A stretch of 5,923 nucleotides of DNA from Pontimonas sp. Its GTDB lineage: Bacteria > Actinomycetota > Actinomycetes > Actinomycetales > Microbacteriaceae. A program made the translations under genes and the position numbers. The notes under the pieces are model-generated. The model was given only the letters and a program-made list of their open reading frames with translations, made no database searches and was not told where the DNA came from. Every line of letters begins with the position of its first letter. Within the stretch, counting starts at the first letter, position 1. The DNA is taken from assembly GCA_021741945.1 (NCBI GenBank), contig JAIOWV010000077.1, forward strand, positions 1 to 5,923, in the 5' to 3' direction. Positions 5,006 to 5,923 of this stretch are shown in pieces.

Positions 5006-5712
5006 AGCTCGGCGCGCGAGCGGAAGGTTCGGCGAACCTTCTCTACAAAGTTCTTGGCGGGTGGTTCGTTATAGCCATCAGCACGCTCTTGCCCCGACAT
5101 CTGGGCAATAGCGTCCATGACCTCGTCTGTGGCGTGGCGACGAGCCCGGCCCGAGTCGGCCTTGCCGTGCTTAGAGAGATCTAAGGGCGTGCCAAATTGG
5201 ATGGTGACTTTGGCCGGCCTGATACCCGTCGAGCCAATCGGCTGCACCTTGTCCGTGCCATGAAGGGCGACTGGCACCACCGGGACACCGGCCGTGAGCG
5301 CTAGCCAGGCAACGCCGGTCTTGCCCCGGTACAGCCTGCCATCGCGCGAGCGGGTGCCCTCGGGGTAGATAGCAAACGCCTCTCCCTCGTTGAGCAGGCC
5401 CAGCCCGGCATCGAGAGCTTGCTGGGCAGCTTGGCCCGCACCCCTCGACACAGGAATAGCGCCAATGCCTCGGAAGAACGTGCGCGAGGCAAAGCCCTTG
5501 ATTCCGGTCCCCGTGAAATACGAATCCTTGGCCAAGAACGACACTGGCCTGGGAGCAAACAAGGTGATGACCACACTGTCGATAAACGACAGGTGGTTAC
5601 TTGCCAGAATTACCGGGCCAGAACGAGGGACATTCTTCTTCCCAATGATGGTCGCCCGAAACAAAGCCCTAGCAAGAGGGCCCAGGGTCATTCGACTGAC
5701 GAGCTTGAGCAT
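5002..5712 (-). CDS. plsC: 1-acyl-sn-glycerol-3-phosphate acyltransferase (PlsC family)
   Basis: This 236-residue acyltransferase should acylate lysophosphatidic acid to phosphatidic acid in phospholipid synthesis, at the inner face of the membrane. All the family blocks are present. Motif I is NHLSFIDS (39-46), with the catalytic HX4D pair H40/D45. Motif II is FFRGIGAIPVSR (79-90). Motif III is YPEGTRSRDG (116-125), with E118 and G119 for glycerol-phosphate binding, and motif IV is VPVVPVALHG (143-152). The C-terminal tail (about 205-236) is polar and basic (KVRRTFRSRAEL). The length is normal for the family. The ATG at 5712 lies six bases after the stop of the cysE-like gene, with only a weak TTAGGT-type ribosome site, so translational coupling is likely. 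Its TAG (5004-5002) overlaps the thioredoxin TAA. Some PlsC-like proteins have other lysolipid acceptors, so exact substrate is inferred. Confidence 0.92.
   Translation of the reverse strand: MLKLVSRMTLGPLARALFRATIIGKKNVPRSGPVILASNHLSFIDSVVITLFAPRPVSFLAKDSYFTGTGIKGFASRTFFRGIGAIPVSRGAGQAAQQALDAGLGLLNEGEAFAIYPEGTRSRDGRLYRGKTGVAWLALTAGVPVVPVALHGTDKVQPIGSTGIRPAKVTIQFGTPLDLSKHGKADSGRARRHATDEVMDAIAQMSGQERADGYNEPPAKNFVEKVRRTFRSRAEL
5007..5041 (+). terminator. Tandem hairpins after the thioredoxin stop codon, inside plsC
   Basis: Two perfect inverted repeats directly follow the thioredoxin TAA. GCTCG-gcgcg-CGAGC (5007-5021) is separated by one base from GAAGGTTC-ggc-GAACCTTC (5023-5041). The second has an 8-bp stem and a 3-base loop. 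No U-tract follows (the next bases are TCTACAAAG), so this is not a classical intrinsic terminator. It could be a U-less or factor-assisted terminator, or a barrier to 3' exonuclease. On the other strand the same bases encode the last residues of the PlsC protein (about 224-236). Confidence 0.5.
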
Positions 5713-5718
5713 AAAGAC

Positions 5719-5923
5719 CTAACGGCGTGTGGAGCGTTTTTTCACCTTAGCGGGAATGCCCACAGCAAGTGCGCCGGCGGGGACGTCATCCAACACGACT
5801 GACAGAGCGCCGATGATCGCATCATCGCCAATAGTGACCGACCCAAGAATTGCCGCGCCCGTTCCCACAGACACCCGGTTACCCAGCTGAGGGTGACGCC
5901 GCCCGACAACATGATCCCGGCTT
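5719..5923 (-). CDS. cysE: Serine O-acetyltransferase-like hexapeptide-repeat protein, C-terminal 67 residues
   Basis: Only the 3' end is in the window, open at the right edge. The frame ends in TAG at 5721-5719. The visible chain opens with GRRHPQLGNRVSVGTGAAIL, which matches the DRHP/KRHP block of serine acetyltransferases that precedes the last left-handed beta-helix coils. Hexapeptide repeats continue (ILGSVTIGDDAIIGA, residues 25-39). They end in the classic acetyltransferase cap VVLDDVPAGALAVGIPAKV (42-60), with a basic tail, KKRSTRR. Serine acetyltransferase makes O-acetylserine from serine and acetyl-CoA for cysteine synthesis. The GRRHP block favours CysE over sugar O-acetyltransferases, but without the N-terminal domain another hexapeptide acyltransferase cannot be excluded. 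The gene precedes plsC by 6 bases, in an apparent operon. Confidence 0.75.
   Translation of the reverse strand, partial: SRDHVVGRRHPQLGNRVSVGTGAAILGSVTIGDDAIIGALSVVLDDVPAGALAVGIPAKVKKRSTRR

Noticed and set aside
5390..5802. Two plus-strand frames opposite plsC and the cysE-like gene
   Set aside because: Both are antisense to genes with all family motifs intact, and neither has a recognisable domain.
1..5923. Search for mobile elements, CRISPR arrays, tRNAs, rRNAs or a defence/toxin-antitoxin module
   Set aside because: No transposase, spaced direct repeats, cloverleaf-like sequence or defence protein family is visible. The region looks like ordinary core-type chromosome.

Overview
The window reads as chromosomal DNA of a high-GC Gram-positive bacterium (Actinomycetota). 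A compact member of Microbacteriaceae is my best guess. This rests on base composition judged by eye, the family mix (a plant/actinobacterial-type acyl-CoA oxidase, a thioredoxin with the long charged C-terminal tail common in actinobacteria, a proton-translocating transhydrogenase alpha subunit) and the short or overlapping gene junctions. I see no rRNA or tRNA, CRISPR array, insertion sequence, phage gene or plasmid function, and no gene-free stretch longer than about 220 bases.

Layout: all genes but one lie on the minus strand. From right to left in transcription order, the edge carries the 3' end of a serine O-acetyltransferase-like gene (5719-5923). Six bases later comes a PlsC-type lysophosphatidate acyltransferase (5002-5712). 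It converges on the only plus-strand gene, a thioredoxin (4625-5005), and the two stop codons overlap. The thioredoxin diverges, across a 222-base regulatory region, from an acyl-CoA oxidase (2384-4402). The oxidase overlaps by 4 bases (ATGA) an integral-membrane methyltransferase of the isoprenylcysteine/phospholipid methyltransferase family (1935-2387). Next are a TetR-family regulator (1123-1872), a 69-residue single-pass membrane protein (879-1088) and the 5' part of pntA (1-790, cut by the window edge).

The genes cover fatty-acid oxidation (oxidase plus coupled methyltransferase, with TetR as a possible local regulator), phospholipid synthesis (plsC), cysteine synthesis and thiol redox (cysE-like, thioredoxin) and NAD(P)H balance (pntA). 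These links are inferred from adjacency and family knowledge.

The most interesting material is in the non-coding DNA. A perfect 16-bp ATACCCC/GGGGTAT palindrome overlaps the thioredoxin -10 box and looks like a CsoR/CstR-family operator. A nested inverted repeat in front of pntA would pair its Shine-Dalgarno sequence with an upstream segment. An imperfect dyad sits at the predicted TetR transcription start. Two tandem hairpins directly after the thioredoxin stop codon are embedded in the plsC coding sequence. I found no new multi-gene system of an obviously undescribed kind.
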